Of a stretch of 64,000 bases of DNA, positions 53,207 through 62,124 are shown piece by piece. The notes beneath the pieces were generated by a model. The model had not been told where the DNA came from. It was given only the letters and a program-made list of their open reading frames with translations, and made no database searches. This DNA comes from Neorhizobium huautlense. GTDB taxonomy: Bacteria; Pseudomonadota; Alphaproteobacteria; Rhizobiales; Rhizobiaceae. How positions within the stretch are numbered: the stretch's first letter is position 1; each line of letters opens with the position of its first letter. The position numbers were made by a program, and so were the translations under genes. The DNA lies in assembly GCF_030811685.1 (NCBI RefSeq), contig NZ_JAUSRF010000005.1, positions 62,001 through 126,000 on the forward strand. Reading direction: 5' to 3'.

Positions 53207-54826
53207 ATGATGACGAACCGTTTTTCCAAGCATAAGAAGGCAATCGCCACCGCTGCTGCCGCAGCGCTTCTCTCCTCCATCGCTCTGCCGGCTCAGGCGG
53301 CAACGCCGGCCTCGGCGCTGGTCATGGCCTGGAATATCGATGCCATCAGCACCTTTGATCCGGCCCAGGTCGGCGAAGTCGTCACCAACGAACTCTTGCA
53401 GAACACCTGCGATTCACTGGTGGATTTCGATCCGAAGAACGAATCCAAGGTTGTGCCGCTGCTTGCCAAAAGCTGGGATGTTTCCGAGGACCGCAAGCAA
53501 ATCACCTTCCATCTCAACGAAGGCCTGAAATTCCCGAGCGGCGAAACCGCGACCGCCAAGGAACTCGCATGGTCGATGCAGCGCGTCGTCGCTCTCGGTT
53601 ACGGCAATGCCGCAACGCTGACCGAATACGGTTTCAACAAGGACAATGTGAAGGATCGCATCGTCGCCAAGGATGACAACACGCTCGTCCTCACGCTCGA
53701 CAATCCTTACCCGACCAATCTCATCCTTCAGGCGATCGGCGCCAACCGCGTCTCGGCGCTGCTGGATCAGGCGACGCTCACCAAGAACGAGGTGAACGGC
53801 GATTTCGGCAACAAGTATCTGGCCACCAACACCGCCTGCGTCGGGCCTTACAAGCTGGCGCAGTGGAATGCCGGCGAGTCCATCGTGCTGCAGGCCAATG
53901 AGGATTATTATGGCGAAGCGCCGAAATTGAAGCGCGTGCTGATCCGTCACGTCGCCGAGCCGGGCACCCAGCGTCTGCTGCTGCAGCAGGGCGACGTCGA
54001 TATCGCCCGCGACCTGTCGCCGGACGATCTGGCCGATCTCGATGGCAAGCCGGGCCTGAAGGTGGAGCGGGTGCTGAAGCCGCAGCTGTTCTTCTGGACG
54101 TTCAACGCGCTTGATCCGGTCTTCAAGGACGAAAAGGTGCGCCTCGCGATGCGTTACCTGATCGATTATAATGGTCTTGGCCAGTCGGTGATGAAATATC
54201 TCGGCGTGCCGCGCGCAAGTTTTGCCCAGCTGGGTGCCACCGGCGCCCTCGATGCAGAAGAAGGCCAGCCCTTCAAGCTCGATATCGAAAAGGCCAAGGC
54301 GCTGTTGACCGAAGCCGGTTATGCCAACGGTTTCGAAGCCAATGTGCTGATCGGCACGCTGCCGCATTCCGCGCCGATCGCCCAGAGCATCCAGCAGAAC
54401 GCCTCCAAGGTCGGCGTCAAGCTGAACCTCGAGCGCATGGCCAACGCCCAGCTGTTTGCCCGTATCCGCGGTCGTGAATTCCAGACCGGCATGCTCGCTT
54501 GGCAGACCGGCGTTCCGGATGCGCACGGCAATGCTTCGCGCCTCGTCTACAATCCGGACAACCGTCCGGAAGCCAAGCTGACGCAGATCCCGGCATGGCG
54601 CTCCGCGTACCAGAACGAGGAGTTCAATGCGCGCGTGAAGGAAGCGCTTCTTGAAGGCGATCCGGCAAAGCGCAACGAGATCTACTCGAAGCTGCAGAAG
54701 GACGTCATGGAAAAGGGGCCGATGGCGATCATGTTCCAGATGTATAACATCCTGGGCATGAGCGATAAGGTTCAGAATTGGACCTGGAACGGTTTCCGCG
54801 TTTATTACGATCTGGCTTCCAAGTAA
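53207..54826 (+). CDS. Family-5 periplasmic peptide-binding protein
   Basis: A 539-residue exported binding protein with a Sec signal peptide (KKAIATAAAAALLSSIALPA, cleavage after AQA near residue 32). The SBP_bac_5 core includes MAWNIDAISTFDPAQVGEVV, EGLKFPSGETATAKELAWSM and NTACVGPYKLAQWNAGESIV. It feeds the two permeases encoded just downstream. The neighbouring peptidases make short, possibly proline-containing or amide-modified peptides the likely ligands (inference). Confidence 0.93.
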   Translation: MMTNRFSKHKKAIATAAAAALLSSIALPAQAATPASALVMAWNIDAISTFDPAQVGEVVTNELLQNTCDSLVDFDPKNESKVVPLLAKSWDVSEDRKQITFHLNEGLKFPSGETATAKELAWSMQRVVALGYGNAATLTEYGFNKDNVKDRIVAKDDNTLVLTLDNPYPTNLILQAIGANRVSALLDQATLTKNEVNGDFGNKYLATNTACVGPYKLAQWNAGESIVLQANEDYYGEAPKLKRVLIRHVAEPGTQRLLLQQGDVDIARDLSPDDLADLDGKPGLKVERVLKPQLFFWTFNALDPVFKDEKVRLAMRYLIDYNGLGQSVMKYLGVPRASFAQLGATGALDAEEGQPFKLDIEKAKALLTEAGYANGFEANVLIGTLPHSAPIAQSIQQNASKVGVKLNLERMANAQLFARIRGREFQTGMLAWQTGVPDAHGNASRLVYNPDNRPEAKLTQIPAWRSAYQNEEFNARVKEALLEGDPAKRNEIYSKLQKDVMEKGPMAIMFQMYNILGMSDKVQNWTWNGFRVYYDLASK

Positions 54827-54838
54827 GGCGGCCCGATC

Positions 54839-55915
54839 ATGGCGGACCTCACCCATTCGGTTCCCCGCAGCGATGCGGGGAACAGGACGAAGCCCAATCC
54901 GGTTCTTGTCGTCTTGAGCATCCTCGGCAAAACCCTGTTGCCGGTCTTCGTCACCCTTTTCGGCCTTGCGGCCCTGACATTCTTCATCGGCAGAATGCTG
55001 CCGATCGACCCGGTTGCTTCCATTCTCGGCGATAATGCCACGCAGGAAGCATACGAAAAAATGTCGGCGGCGCTCGGCATGGACAAGCCGCTCTGGTATC
55101 AGTTCGGTGTCTACGTGAAGGGCATCTTGTCCTTCGATTTCGGCGATGCGCTGACGACCGGCAAGCCGGTCATCGACGATATCGCCCGCGTGTTTCCGGC
55201 AACGATCGAACTCGCCACCCTGTCGATCATCATCGGCACCGGTTTCGGCATTCCCGCCGGAGTGCTCTCTGCCATGTACCGCAATTCATGGCTCGACAAC
55301 GCCATCCGCTTCACCGGCCTGATCGGTTATTCGGCGCCAAACTTCTGGCTGGGCCTGATGGGGCTGGTCCTCTTCTACGCCACGCTCGGCTGGATCGGCG
55401 GGCCAGGGCGCATCGATTTCATCTACGAATTCGATATCGAACCGATCACCGGTTTCTACCTGATCGACACTGCCATCGTCGGCAATTGGGAAGTTTTTCG
55501 CAATGTCTTCGGCCACATCATCCTGCCGGCCTCGATCCTCGGTTTCGGCGCGCTTGCCTATATCAGCCGCATGACCCGCTCCTTCATGATCGAGCAGCTG
55601 TCACAGGAATATATCGTCACGGCCCGCGTCAAAGGCCTGTCATGGGCGCGTACGGTCTGGATCCACGCGTTTCGAAATGTCGCCGTGCAGGTGATGACCG
55701 TGGTGGCGCTTTCCTATGCCTTCCTTCTCGAAGGCGCAGTGCTGACCGAAACGGTTTTTGCGTGGCCCGGCTTCGGCCGTTACCTCACCAACGCGCTTCT
55801 CGTCGGTGACATGAATGCCGTGGTCGGCTGCTCGCTCCTCGTCGGCGTCATTTTCGTCACGCTCAACCTGATCTGCGATCTTCTTTATCGCGTCTTCGAC
55901 CCCAGAACCCGCTGA
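54839..55915 (+). CDS. DppB-like ABC permease of the peptidase operon
   Basis: A 358-residue permease with the DppB membrane core (LPVFVTLFGLAALTFFIGRM, then PIDPVASILGD) and coupling loop WARTVWIHAFRNVAVQVMTV followed by TETVFAWPGFGRYLTNALL. The N-terminal 25 residues are an extra polar stretch. The large loop with WIGGPGRIDFIYEFDIEPIT is typical of peptide permeases. It starts 12 bases after the binding-protein gene. Confidence 0.93.
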   Translation: MADLTHSVPRSDAGNRTKPNPVLVVLSILGKTLLPVFVTLFGLAALTFFIGRMLPIDPVASILGDNATQEAYEKMSAALGMDKPLWYQFGVYVKGILSFDFGDALTTGKPVIDDIARVFPATIELATLSIIIGTGFGIPAGVLSAMYRNSWLDNAIRFTGLIGYSAPNFWLGLMGLVLFYATLGWIGGPGRIDFIYEFDIEPITGFYLIDTAIVGNWEVFRNVFGHIILPASILGFGALAYISRMTRSFMIEQLSQEYIVTARVKGLSWARTVWIHAFRNVAVQVMTVVALSYAFLLEGAVLTETVFAWPGFGRYLTNALLVGDMNAVVGCSLLVGVIFVTLNLICDLLYRVFDPRTR

Positions 55916-55922
55916 GGCCGCC

Positions 55923-56867
55923 ATGACAGACAAAGCTATTACTTCTCCGGCCATACCAACCGCTCAACCGACGGCCGGCCTTGGCGCATGGCTGCGCGCG
56001 CCGGTGCCGACCTCGCCCTTCCACGCCCGCATGCAGCAGTTCTGGCTGCAATGGCGCCGATTGCGCGCCAACGGTTCGGCGCTGTTCGGGCTCTGCGTCA
56101 TCGTTTTCCTGCTGATCGCGGCCACGTTTGCGCCGCTTCTCGCCACGCATGACATTTTTGAGCAGAACCTCGCCACCCGCCTGCTGGCTCCTTCGACTGA
56201 ACACTGGCTCGGCACGGATGAACTTGGCCGCGACGTTTATAGCCGTCTTCTGTTCGGTGCCCGCATTACCCTCTATATCGCGCTGCTGACCACCGTTATC
56301 GTCGCGCCGATCGGCCTCATTGTCGGCACCACGGCCGGTTATCTCGGCGGCTGGGTCGATACGGTGCTGATGCGCATCGTCGATGTGTTTCTGGCCTTCC
56401 CGAACCTCATCCTCGCGCTCGCCTTTGTCGCAGCGCTCGGGCCGGGCATTGAAAACGCCATCATCGCCATTTCGCTGGCATCATGGCCGCCGATCGCGCG
56501 TCTTGCACGCGCCGAAACGCTCACCATCCGCAAGTCGGATTATATCGCAGCCGTGCGCCTGCAGGGCGCATCCAGCCTGCGCATCATCTTTGGCCATATC
56601 ATGCCCATGTGCATTCCCTCCGTCGTGGTACGCGTCACGCTCAACATGGCGGCCATCATCCTCACCGCCGCCGGCCTCGGTTTCCTCGGCCTCGGCGCCC
56701 AGCCGCCAAGCCCGGAATGGGGCACGATGCTGTCTTCCGGCCGCGAATTCGTGATGACCAGCTGGTGGATCGCCGCCATTCCCGGCACAGCCATCCTGAT
56801 CACCAGCCTTGCCTTCAACCTGTTGGGCGATGGCCTGCGCGACGTACTGGATCCCCGCCATGGATAA
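55923..56867 (+). CDS. DppC-like ABC permease of the peptidase operon
   Basis: A 314-residue permease with a long polar N-terminus, the OppC_N first helix (SALFGLCVIVFLLIAATFAP), HWLGTDELGRDVYSRLLFGA and the coupling loop GASSLRIIFGHIMPMCIPSV. LGLGAQPPSPEWGTML marks the DppC branch. The end overlaps the next ATPase gene by eight bases. Confidence 0.94.
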   Translation: MTDKAITSPAIPTAQPTAGLGAWLRAPVPTSPFHARMQQFWLQWRRLRANGSALFGLCVIVFLLIAATFAPLLATHDIFEQNLATRLLAPSTEHWLGTDELGRDVYSRLLFGARITLYIALLTTVIVAPIGLIVGTTAGYLGGWVDTVLMRIVDVFLAFPNLILALAFVAALGPGIENAIIAISLASWPPIARLARAETLTIRKSDYIAAVRLQGASSLRIIFGHIMPMCIPSVVVRVTLNMAAIILTAAGLGFLGLGAQPPSPEWGTMLSSGREFVMTSWWIAAIPGTAILITSLAFNLLGDGLRDVLDPRHG

Positions 56868-57738
56868 GCCGCTGGTTAAACCCCTGATTGACGTCAAGGA
56901 TCTGACGATCCGCTTCGAGACCCCGCAGCGCACGTTCGATGCGGCGCGCGGTGTGTCCTTCACCATCGGCCGGGAAAAGGTCGGCATTGTCGGCGAAAGC
57001 GGCTCGGGCAAATCCCAGACCGGTCGCGCGCTGCTGAAACTGACGCCAAAGGTGGCGACCATCAGCGCCGGTCACATGCGGTTCAAGGATACCGACCTGC
57101 TCGCCGCCAGCGAAAGGGACATGCGAAAAATTCGCGGCAATCATATCTCGATGATCCTGCAGGACCCGAAATATTCGCTGAACCCGCTGATGCGCATCGG
57201 CCAGCAGATCGTGGAAGCTTACCGGCTGCATCACCGGTCCCCCAAGGCGGAGGCGCGGGAAAAGGCACTCGCCATGCTGGAATCGGTACAGATCCGCGAT
57301 CCCGAACGCGTTTTCACCCTTTTCCCGCATGAAGTGTCGGGGGGCATGGGCCAGCGTATCATGATCGCCATGATGCTGATCCCCGAACCGGACCTGATCA
57401 TCGCCGACGAACCGACTTCGGCGCTGGATGTCACCGTGCGCCGTCAGGTCCTGACCATTCTGGATGAACTGGTGACACGGCGCGGCACCGGCCTGATGTT
57501 CATCAGCCATGATCTCAATCTTGTCGCCGGTTTCTGCGATCGTGTTCTGGTCATGTATGCCGGCCGCATCATGGAAGACCTGCCGGCCAAGGAACTGCCC
57601 AAGGCGCAACATCCCTATACGCAGGCGCTGCTGCAGAGCCTGCCGCGTCTGGATGCCGAAACCGAAGAGCTGAAAGTGCCGGTGCGCGATCCGTCCTGGC
57701 TCGATGGCCCCGTCTACCGCAATGGAGTTCTGGCATGA
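56860..57738 (+). CDS. DppD-type ABC ATPase of the peptidase operon
   Basis: A 292-residue ATPase with Walker [11 protein letters not shown], the signature variant VSGGMGQRIMIAMML, Walker B LIIADEPTSALD and H-loop FISHDLN. The C-terminal PYTQALLQSLPRLD is the oligopeptide-type tail. ATG 56860 is inside the end of the permease gene; an in-frame ATG 51 bases upstream was rejected as wholly overlapping. It overlaps the partner ATPase gene (ATGA). Confidence 0.93.
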   Translation: MDKPLVKPLIDVKDLTIRFETPQRTFDAARGVSFTIGREKVGIVGESGSGKSQTGRALLKLTPKVATISAGHMRFKDTDLLAASERDMRKIRGNHISMILQDPKYSLNPLMRIGQQIVEAYRLHHRSPKAEAREKALAMLESVQIRDPERVFTLFPHEVSGGMGQRIMIAMMLIPEPDLIIADEPTSALDVTVRRQVLTILDELVTRRGTGLMFISHDLNLVAGFCDRVLVMYAGRIMEDLPAKELPKAQHPYTQALLQSLPRLDAETEELKVPVRDPSWLDGPVYRNGVLA

Positions 57739-58532
57739 AATCGCCCATGAAACCGACGAGACCGCTTATCGAGGCAATCGGCCTTTCCATCAGTTTCGGT
57801 CCGCTGCATGCCCGCAACCGCGTTGTCGATGACGTGTCCTTCCGCATCAACAAAGGCGAGGCTTACGGGCTGATCGGTGAATCCGGCTGCGGCAAGTCCA
57901 CCATTCTGCGTGTCCTGTCCGGCCTCAACGGGGATTATGAAGGCGCGCTCACCCTTAACGATCGCGAACTGCCGAAAAAGCGCGACAAGGATTTTTTTCG
58001 CCGCGCACAGATGGTGTTTCAGGATCCTTATGGTTCGCTGCATCCGCGCAAGATCGTCGAGAAGGTGTTGTCCGAGCCGCTGAAAATCCACGGTTTCGAC
58101 CGCCATTCCGAACGCATCGCCGAAACGCTGGATGCCGTCGGTCTTGGGGCGTCCTTCCGTTACCGTTATCCGCACGAACTGTCCGGTGGCCAGCGTCAGC
58201 GCGTGGCGATCGCCCGCGCCCTCATCATCGAGCCGGAAATCCTGCTGCTCGACGAACCGACTTCGGCGCTCGACGTTTCGGTTCAGGCGGAAATCCTCAA
58301 CCTGCTGAAACGTCTGCGGGTGGAGCGAAATCTCACCTATCTGATGGTCAGCCACGATCTTGCAGTCATCGCCCATATCTGCGAACGCGCCGGCATGATG
58401 TTTAAGGGCCGTATCATCGAGGAGTTGACATCGCAGCAGATCCGCAAGTCCGAAGCCAGGGAAGATTACACGCGCGAATTTCTGCAGGCGAGCGTGGAGG
58501 CGGTCGAGCGCGGGCCGGAGGTGGCGGCATGA
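57735..58532 (+). CDS. DppF-type ABC ATPase of the peptidase operon
   Basis: A 265-residue ATPase with Walker A GESGCGKST, signature LSGGQRQRVAIARAL, Walker B ILLLDEPTSALD and H-loop MVSHDLA. It completes the importer of this operon (binding protein, two permeases, two ATPases). The stop overlaps the start of the serine-hydrolase gene (ATGA), so that enzyme is made together with the transporter. Confidence 0.93.
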   Translation: MKSPMKPTRPLIEAIGLSISFGPLHARNRVVDDVSFRINKGEAYGLIGESGCGKSTILRVLSGLNGDYEGALTLNDRELPKKRDKDFFRRAQMVFQDPYGSLHPRKIVEKVLSEPLKIHGFDRHSERIAETLDAVGLGASFRYRYPHELSGGQRQRVAIARALIIEPEILLLDEPTSALDVSVQAEILNLLKRLRVERNLTYLMVSHDLAVIAHICERAGMMFKGRIIEELTSQQIRKSEAREDYTREFLQASVEAVERGPEVAA

Positions 58533-59554
58533 GCAGTTCGCAAGCCTCTGCCACGACACCACTCACCAATCCGGGTGCCGATTGGCAAGTGTACGAAAAT
58601 CCCGCCGCCGCAGGTTTCAGCGAGACGAAACTGGAGGCGGTGCGCGCTGTCGCTGTATCGCAGGCCACCGACATGCTGCTCGTCATCCGCCACGGCAAGG
58701 TGGCGCTGTCGATCGGTGATGCGGAAAAAAAGTTTCTCTGCCACTCGATGCGCAAAAGCTTTCTGGCTGCACTGATCGGGTTCGAGGTCGAGGAAGGCCG
58801 CATCGATCTGTCGGCCACGCTGGAAGGCCTCGGCATCGACGATCGTGAAGGTCTGAGCGCGGTCGAAAAACAGGCGACGGTCTACGATCTCCTGACCGCA
58901 CGTTCCGGTATCTATCACGCGGCGGGTTATGAGACGCCATGGATGCGTCGCATCAAGGAGAGACGCCATTCGCACGCGCCAGGCACTTTCTGGTGTTACA
59001 ATAACTGGGATTTCAACGCGCTCGGCACGATCTTCGAGCAGTTGACCGGCGAGACCGTGCATCAATCCTTTGTCCGCCGCATCGCCACGCCGATCGGCAT
59101 GCAGGATTTTGCGCTTGATGGCGACAAGCCGGATGGCTGGCACGAAAAGTTCGATATCAGCGATCACCGCGCCTATCCGTTCCGCATGTCCAGCCGCGAT
59201 CTCGCCCGTTTCGGCCAGCTCTATCTGCAGGATGGTGTCTGGAACGGCATGCCTGTCCTGCCGCCGGGTTGGGCTCAGGAATGCGTTCTGCCCTATTCGC
59301 ATGCCGGCACCCATGGCGGTTACGGTTACATGTGGTGGCTGGAGCGCGATGGCGTGTTCCTGCCCGGCGTCGTCACGCCGAAAGGCAGTTATGCCGCCAT
59401 GGGGGCAGGCGGCCATTATTGCCTGGTCATGCCGGCGCTCGACATGGTCGTCATCCACCGCGTCGATACCGATGTGAAAGGCCGTGAGGTGTCGCGCTTC
59501 GGCGTTGGAAAACTGTTGCGACATCTTCTTTCCGCCCTCGACGACACGTCCTGA
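58529..59554 (+). CDS. Serine hydrolase of the beta-lactamase/penicillin-binding fold
   Basis: A 341-residue cytoplasmic-looking (no signal peptide) serine hydrolase. The nucleophile motif SxxK is CHSMRKSFLAALIG and the YxN motif is WCYNNWDFNALG; the C-terminal GAGGHYCLVMPALDMVVIHR stands where the K/H-x-G motif is expected. Relatives include esterases, D-aminopeptidases and 6-aminohexanoate-dimer hydrolase-like amidases. Coupling to a peptide importer and the absence of a signal peptide argue against antibiotic resistance and for hydrolysis of an imported amide or ester. Confidence 0.87.
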   Translation: MSSSQASATTPLTNPGADWQVYENPAAAGFSETKLEAVRAVAVSQATDMLLVIRHGKVALSIGDAEKKFLCHSMRKSFLAALIGFEVEEGRIDLSATLEGLGIDDREGLSAVEKQATVYDLLTARSGIYHAAGYETPWMRRIKERRHSHAPGTFWCYNNWDFNALGTIFEQLTGETVHQSFVRRIATPIGMQDFALDGDKPDGWHEKFDISDHRAYPFRMSSRDLARFGQLYLQDGVWNGMPVLPPGWAQECVLPYSHAGTHGGYGYMWWLERDGVFLPGVVTPKGSYAAMGAGGHYCLVMPALDMVVIHRVDTDVKGREVSRFGVGKLLRHLLSALDDTS

Positions 59555-59646
59555 CATCGTCGCTTCCCGATCCGCCTTCCAGCAAACGCGCCATCAGGTG
59601 CGACAGCAAACATGCGTCCGGAATTTTGAAAAAAGGTTTTGTCCCC

Positions 59647-61005
59647 ATGACCGTCATCGAAACCATCGCCACCTGGTGCGCCGCACCGCCCGCCACCAGC
59701 GAGACCGCCCGCCGTCTGGCCCGCGAAGCGATCACCGATACGATCGCCTGCCTGTATGCCGGCCGCAACGACATGAGCACGCTGGCCGTTGCGCGCGCGC
59801 ACGGATGGCAGCTGGCCGGTGAAGCCGCACTCGTCACCGGTGGCCGGCAATCGCCCTCGGTCGCGGCACTGGTCAATGGCACGGCGGCGCATGCGCTCGA
59901 TTACGACGACAATTTTCGCCCCGGCATGAGCCATGCCTCGGCCGTGATCGTACCGGCGCTGCTGGCGGTGGCGGATCGCGTCAATGTCAGTGGCAAGGCT
60001 CTGGTCGATTCCTATCTCGTTGCCTTGCAGGCGCAGGCCTTTGTCGGCAGCGGCGTCGCCGGCTCGCATTACACCGCCGGCTGGCACGGCACCTCGACGG
60101 TCGGCAGCATCGGCACGGCGGCCGGCGTGGCAAAACTCATCGGTCTCGATGCCGCCGGCATTGCCCGCGCTCTGTCGCTGGGCGCCAGCATGGCATCCGG
60201 CACCAAGGGCCAGTTCGGCACGCCGGTCAAACCATTCCATGCCGGCATGGCGGCGCGCAATGCGGTCGAAGCGGCGCTGCTGGCGGCGGAAGGTCTGCGT
60301 GGCCGTCTCGATATTCTCGAAGGCGAACAGGGTTTTCTGGAAATGTTCGGCGGCGCAGACCCCAAAGGTTATGACCTCGCCGAAATCGCCGAGACGCGCG
60401 ACCACACGGTGGAAACGGTCGGTGTCATGCCGAAACTGCATCCGTGCTGCGGCTCCACGCATCTGATCGTCGATGCGGTCCTCGACCTGATGAAGGAAAC
60501 GCCGATCGATCCGGATGCGGTGGTTTCGGCGGAATGCCATGTCGGCATCGCCAATTATCGCAACCTCGCGTACCCAGAGCCGAAGGACGAGATGCAGGCG
60601 CGTTTCTCCATGCAGTATTGCCTGGGCCTGGCGCTGCGCAACAAGGCGCTGTCTCTTTCCGATTTCACGCCGGCCGCGGTTGCGCGTTTTGCCGCCGATC
60701 CGCTTCTCTCGAAAATTTCCATGACCCATTACAGCGCCGCCGAAGAGACCGAGGCGAAAACCTATCTGCCGCACAAGCTGAAGATCACGCTCGCCGATGG
60801 TTCCGTTCTGGAAACGCAACGCGCGGCAGCACGCGGCGGCGTCGCCGATCCATTTTCGGAAAGCGATTGCCGAACGAAATTTTTCGATTGTTTCGCAGGC
60901 GTCGCCGCCGTCGAAACGATCCATGCCCGCTTGCAGGCACTGGATGAACAGAGCGATCTTCGTTTCCTCGGTACATTGTTCGACAGGCAGTCCGTCACGG
61001 CCTGA
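59647..61005 (+). CDS. MmgE/PrpD-family protein
   Basis: A 452-residue protein of the MmgE/PrpD family. Conserved stretches are VNGTAAHALDYDDNFRPGMS, YTAGWHGTSTVGSIGTAAGV, KPFHAGMAARNAVEAALLAA and MPKLHPCCGSTHLIVDAVLD. The family includes 2-methylcitrate dehydratase, cis-aconitate decarboxylase and the iminodisuccinate epimerase known from Agrobacterium, so neither reaction nor substrate can be fixed here. The gene is the last of the peptidase/importer operon, 92 bases after the hydrolase, and converges on the LysR gene. ATG 59647 was used. Confidence 0.88.
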   Translation: MTVIETIATWCAAPPATSETARRLAREAITDTIACLYAGRNDMSTLAVARAHGWQLAGEAALVTGGRQSPSVAALVNGTAAHALDYDDNFRPGMSHASAVIVPALLAVADRVNVSGKALVDSYLVALQAQAFVGSGVAGSHYTAGWHGTSTVGSIGTAAGVAKLIGLDAAGIARALSLGASMASGTKGQFGTPVKPFHAGMAARNAVEAALLAAEGLRGRLDILEGEQGFLEMFGGADPKGYDLAEIAETRDHTVETVGVMPKLHPCCGSTHLIVDAVLDLMKETPIDPDAVVSAECHVGIANYRNLAYPEPKDEMQARFSMQYCLGLALRNKALSLSDFTPAAVARFAADPLLSKISMTHYSAAEETEAKTYLPHKLKITLADGSVLETQRAAARGGVADPFSESDCRTKFFDCFAGVAAVETIHARLQALDEQSDLRFLGTLFDRQSVTA

Positions 61006-61022
61006 TTATCGTCACGGCCAGA

Positions 61023-61958
61023 TCAGGGGAGGGCGACACGGTCAGACAACATGCCGACCTCTTCCGCCCGCCGCCAGAATCGCCCCGCACTTTTGCTGCG
61101 CGGGCGAAATGAGCGGTACAGCCTGATCTCCGGCACGATATCGAATTCCGGGTCTGCGGCCCGGACCAGCTGTCCGCTCTTCAATTCGCTGATGGCAAGG
61201 CTTTCCGGTATCCAGGCAAGGCCGTGGCCGGCCACCGCCATGGCCTTCAACGCGGCCGACATGGCGTTTTCGTAAACGGTATTCAGCCGGAAGGGCGCCT
61301 TTTCGAAAATCGCCTTGGGCAGCGCCTGCGCGAAAAACGAGCTGTCGCGATAGCTCAGATAATTCACCGGCGCGCCATCGAGCGTCAGCCGGTGCAGTGG
61401 TTCGCCATTGTTGTCCGGCGCCGAAATCGCGATCACCCGTTCGGAGCCGAGCGTCAGGCAGGGGTATTCGGAAAGATCGCGGATCGCCGGCACGCAGTCA
61501 TGCGCGAAGGTCAGCAGAAAATCGCATTCGTTGCGAAACAGCTTTGAGACATTGCCGGAAAACGACGAGTAGGCTTCGGAAAAACGTGTGCGAAACGGCT
61601 CGCCATTCGCTTCGATCCTTTCCATCCAGACAGGAAAGAAAGTCAGGACCAGCGTGCTCATCGTCGCAAACGACAGGATCTCGTCGGTTGCTTCATGGCG
61701 CTGACGGGTTTCTTCGCGCAGGGCCACGATGGAATCCACCGCCTTGCGCGCCCGCGGCAAAAAGCTCTCGCCCGCCTCTGTCAGCCGAACCGGATAGGTG
61801 GAGCGATCGATCAGCGGCAGGCCGGCCCATTCCTCCAACTGGCGAATGCGGCGGCTGAGCGCCGATTGGGTGATGTTCCGATCATTCGCCGCAAGCGTGA
61901 AATTCATGAAATGCGAGAGGCTCAAAAAGTCTTCCAGCCATTTGAGCTCCATCGCCAT
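61023..61958 (-). CDS. LysR-family transcriptional regulator
   Basis: A 311-residue regulator. The N-terminal helix-turn-helix (about residues 1-65) reads MELKWLEDFLSLSHFMNFTL, then NITQSALSRRIRQLEEWAG and LTEAGESFLPRAR, typical of LysR. A LysR_substrate-type effector domain follows (about 95-300). It converges with the MmgE/PrpD gene and lies downstream of the M24 gene on the same strand. By position it may regulate the peptidase operon or the M24/amidotransferase pair; no operator could be assigned. Confidence 0.93.
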   Translation of the reverse strand: MAMELKWLEDFLSLSHFMNFTLAANDRNITQSALSRRIRQLEEWAGLPLIDRSTYPVRLTEAGESFLPRARKAVDSIVALREETRQRHEATDEILSFATMSTLVLTFFPVWMERIEANGEPFRTRFSEAYSSFSGNVSKLFRNECDFLLTFAHDCVPAIRDLSEYPCLTLGSERVIAISAPDNNGEPLHRLTLDGAPVNYLSYRDSSFFAQALPKAIFEKAPFRLNTVYENAMSAALKAMAVAGHGLAWIPESLAISELKSGQLVRAADPEFDIVPEIRLYRSFRPRSKSAGRFWRRAEEVGMLSDRVALP

Positions 61959-62081
61959 GTCCCCGCTTTGTCCGGTCGGCCGCGCAAGGGCGGTGACCGA
62001 TGTCGAGCAAAATCAACGCGGCTACCATGCGGCTTGGTGCCGGGCCTTGCAAGTGCGTGGCCATGCCTCCCGAAGGTTTGA

Positions 62082-62108
62082 TCGCCGCCCATTGTGTACG
62101 GGCGGCGA
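62082..62108 (-). terminator. Hairpin downstream of the M24-like gene
   Basis: A 9-bp stem (TCGCCGCCC/GGGCGGCGA) with a 9-base loop, 16 bases beyond the M24 stop on the minus strand. There is no clear T-run, so it may be a weak terminator between this gene and lysR. Nothing else was found in 61959-62124. Confidence 0.4.
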
Positions 62109-62124
62109 CGGCAAGACGGAATGC

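Noticed and set aside
58529..59554. Antibiotic-resistance beta-lactamase
   Set aside because: SxxK and YxN motifs are shared by many esterases and amidases; no signal peptide, and tight coupling to a peptide importer points to catabolism.
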